Positions 57,294 to 58,057 of a DNA stretch of 58,057 nt are shown here, piece by piece. Made by a program: the position numbers and the translations under genes. The stretch's first letter is position 1. Each line of letters starts with the position of its first letter. The stretch comes from Legionellales bacterium (GTDB lineage: Bacteria > Pseudomonadota > Gammaproteobacteria > Legionellales > Legionellaceae): contig JAPLRK010000073.1 in assembly GCA_026399195.1 (NCBI GenBank), forward strand, positions 1 through 58,057. The letters are read 5' to 3'. The notes under the pieces are model-generated. The model was not told the origin of the DNA and searched no databases. It worked only from the letters and a program-made list of their open reading frames with translations.

Positions 57294-57322
57294 AGGCTAG
57301 GGGTTGAAAAGTCCCCTAGCCT
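57294..57322. terminator. Possible terminator hairpin between nuoN and the convergent ORF
   Basis: AGGCTAGGGG (57294-57303) pairs perfectly with CCCCTAGCCT (57313-57322), loop of nine bases. Neither side has a strong U-run, so termination would be weak. It lies between two convergent genes, 76 bases beyond the nuoN stop. Nothing else is seen in 57218-57349. Confidence 0.45.
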
Positions 57323-57349
57323 ACTGAGTTGGACGCTCGTTGGCTACTT

Positions 57350-57931
57350 TCATGTCCTAGGGGCCGTGCCCAGCTGGGGTTTCGGCTGATACTCCTTTTC
57401 TAGAGCCTCCAGTATGTCTCTTGTTCTGTGTGAAATAATGCCAGCCCTCACTTTTTTATATTCTGGCTTCTCACGAATCTCCTGAATGATCTTCCCAACC
57501 GATTTCTCTTGGTTATCTTTATTAGTTATTTTACATCCCTCCAAAAGTTCTGTAAGAGCCTCCACTTTTATCGTTTTAAGGGATTTTCCGAAATTGCCAA
57601 CGGACTCTGCCATTTCACTCTTTAATGTCTTTATTGCCTCTTGTATAGTAATTATCTCTTGAGTCGAAAGTTTGGATGCCCATTGCGCTTGGGTAGCAGC
57701 TTTGTATGCGTTGGCCGTATAAGTTGGTGAATCAGACGACCCGCCGCCATTTGCACTAACCGCAGCAGATACTGGAGCACCACCAGCACTTGCGCTCCTG
57801 ACAGCTGCGGCCCTAGTGATGATTTCAGATGAAACATTTATCTTTCCTGGTTGTTGTTGTTTTTGCTTCGACCATTCCTGCACAGCGCGACAATAAAAGA
57901 TTAAGTTGCTTAAATCTTGGAGTCTGGACAA
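57350..57931 (-). CDS. Uncharacterised ORF, possibly truncated, start uncertain
   Basis: 193 aa, opening with TTG at 57931, inside the hairpin at 57925-57966; an in-frame stop lies just upstream within that hairpin, no ATG occurs before residue 100 or so, and no ribosome site is visible. The first residues, LSNLIFYCRAVQ, resemble the start of the Y domain of eukaryotic phospholipase C (LSDLVVYCRPV type), but nothing else supports it. An Ala/Ser/Gly linker follows, then a helical C-terminus (ALTELLEGCK, PEYKKVRAGIISHRTRDILEALEKEY) of the sort seen in Legionellales effector-like proteins. It may be the tail of a decayed gene. Confidence 0.45.
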   Translation of the reverse strand: MSRLQDLSNLIFYCRAVQEWSKQKQQQPGKINVSSEIITRAAAVRSASAGGAPVSAAVSANGGGSSDSPTYTANAYKAATQAQWASKLSTQEIITIQEAIKTLKSEMAESVGNFGKSLKTIKVEALTELLEGCKITNKDNQEKSVGKIIQEIREKPEYKKVRAGIISHRTRDILEALEKEYQPKPQLGTAPRT

Positions 57932-57966
57932 AACCGCATGAAAAAAGCCTCATGCGATTTTGTCCA
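57925..57966. repeat. Hairpin with the same tip as the nuoI-nuoJ element
   Basis: 17-base arms (57925-57941, 57950-57966) with one mismatch, 8-base loop. The tip GCATGA-AAAAAG-CC-TCATGC is nearly identical to that at 51246-51287, although the stem bases differ. It overlaps the beginning of the ORF at 57350. Nothing else is recognised to the window end. Confidence 0.8.
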
Positions 57967-58057
57967 AATAATGAGCGATAAATTAAATGACGTAAATTTT
58001 GGCCTCACCTGTCCATTAGGAGGGGTTGGTTGATCTTTTTATTTGCCTCCAATGAAT

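Noticed and set aside
1-58057. CRISPR arrays, insertion sequences, prophage or restriction genes
   Set aside because: No regularly spaced direct repeats with unique spacers, no transposase, integrase or phage structural genes were found.

Overview
The window reads as a chromosomal segment of a gammaproteobacterium of the order Legionellales (Legionella/Coxiella/Aquicella type). Three things point that way. A WipA/WipB-type metallophosphatase, a Dot/Icm effector family, lies at 2.8-4.3 kb. A Fur-box-controlled, polytopic, histidine-rich membrane protein resembling MavN/IroT lies at 16.4-18.3 kb. The housekeeping order rlmE-ftsH-folP-glmM-tpiA-secG-tRNA-Leu-nuoA..N fits what I recall for Legionella and Coxiella; E. 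coli has ftsJ-ftsH-folP-glmM-secG-leuU without tpiA and nuo. No species can be named from this alone.

Layout. 0-2.6 kb: the Ala/Pro-rich tail of an upstream gene, then phoH2-guaC on the minus strand. 2.7-4.3 kb: a WipA/B-like phosphatase split into two overlapping ORFs. 4.3-11.3 kb: smpB-glmS-tex, a large palindromic repeat, an unrecognised 544-aa protein and a small Cys-containing exported protein. 11.3-15.7 kb, minus: recN, nadK, typA. 15.9-21.8 kb: accessory-looking block with a short conserved-looking protein, the MavN-like protein with a Fur box, and two neighbouring proteins that share a C-terminal hydrophobic-hairpin domain; one carries a 48-bp coding minisatellite, the other an internally duplicated N-terminal domain. 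21.9-26.4 kb, minus: the stress operon prkA(yeaG)-yeaH-spoVR, in which prkA has lost its P-loop region by an internal deletion. 26.6-30 kb: pepN-aroE. 30-32 kb, minus: a patatin phospholipase and an unknown protein, then a perfect 28-bp-arm hairpin. 32-36.4 kb, minus: cydP-cydA-cydB-cydX (with two very small subunit genes), pgsA, hda. 36.5-57.2 kb, plus: rlmE, ftsH, folP, glmM, tpiA, secG, tRNA-Leu(GAG) and a complete 13-subunit nuoA-N operon (nuoC and nuoD separate) interrupted by a hairpin between nuoI and nuoJ. 57.3-58 kb: an unrecognised ORF whose 5' end runs into a second hairpin of the same design.

How it works together. The backbone is respiratory and biosynthetic: Complex I feeds quinol to the bd oxidase; GlmS and GlmM make cell-wall hexosamine; SmpB, TypA, RlmE, FtsH and Tex serve translation and quality control. 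Between these conserved blocks sit candidate host-interaction genes (split phosphatase, MavN-like protein, hairpin-domain proteins, patatin). The most informative anomalies are the Fur-box/His-rich membrane protein, the split phosphatase with a good internal ribosome binding site, the P-loop-deleted prkA and the palindromic elements. No stretch longer than 300 bases lacks a gene. No CRISPR array, rRNA, insertion sequence or prophage was seen.
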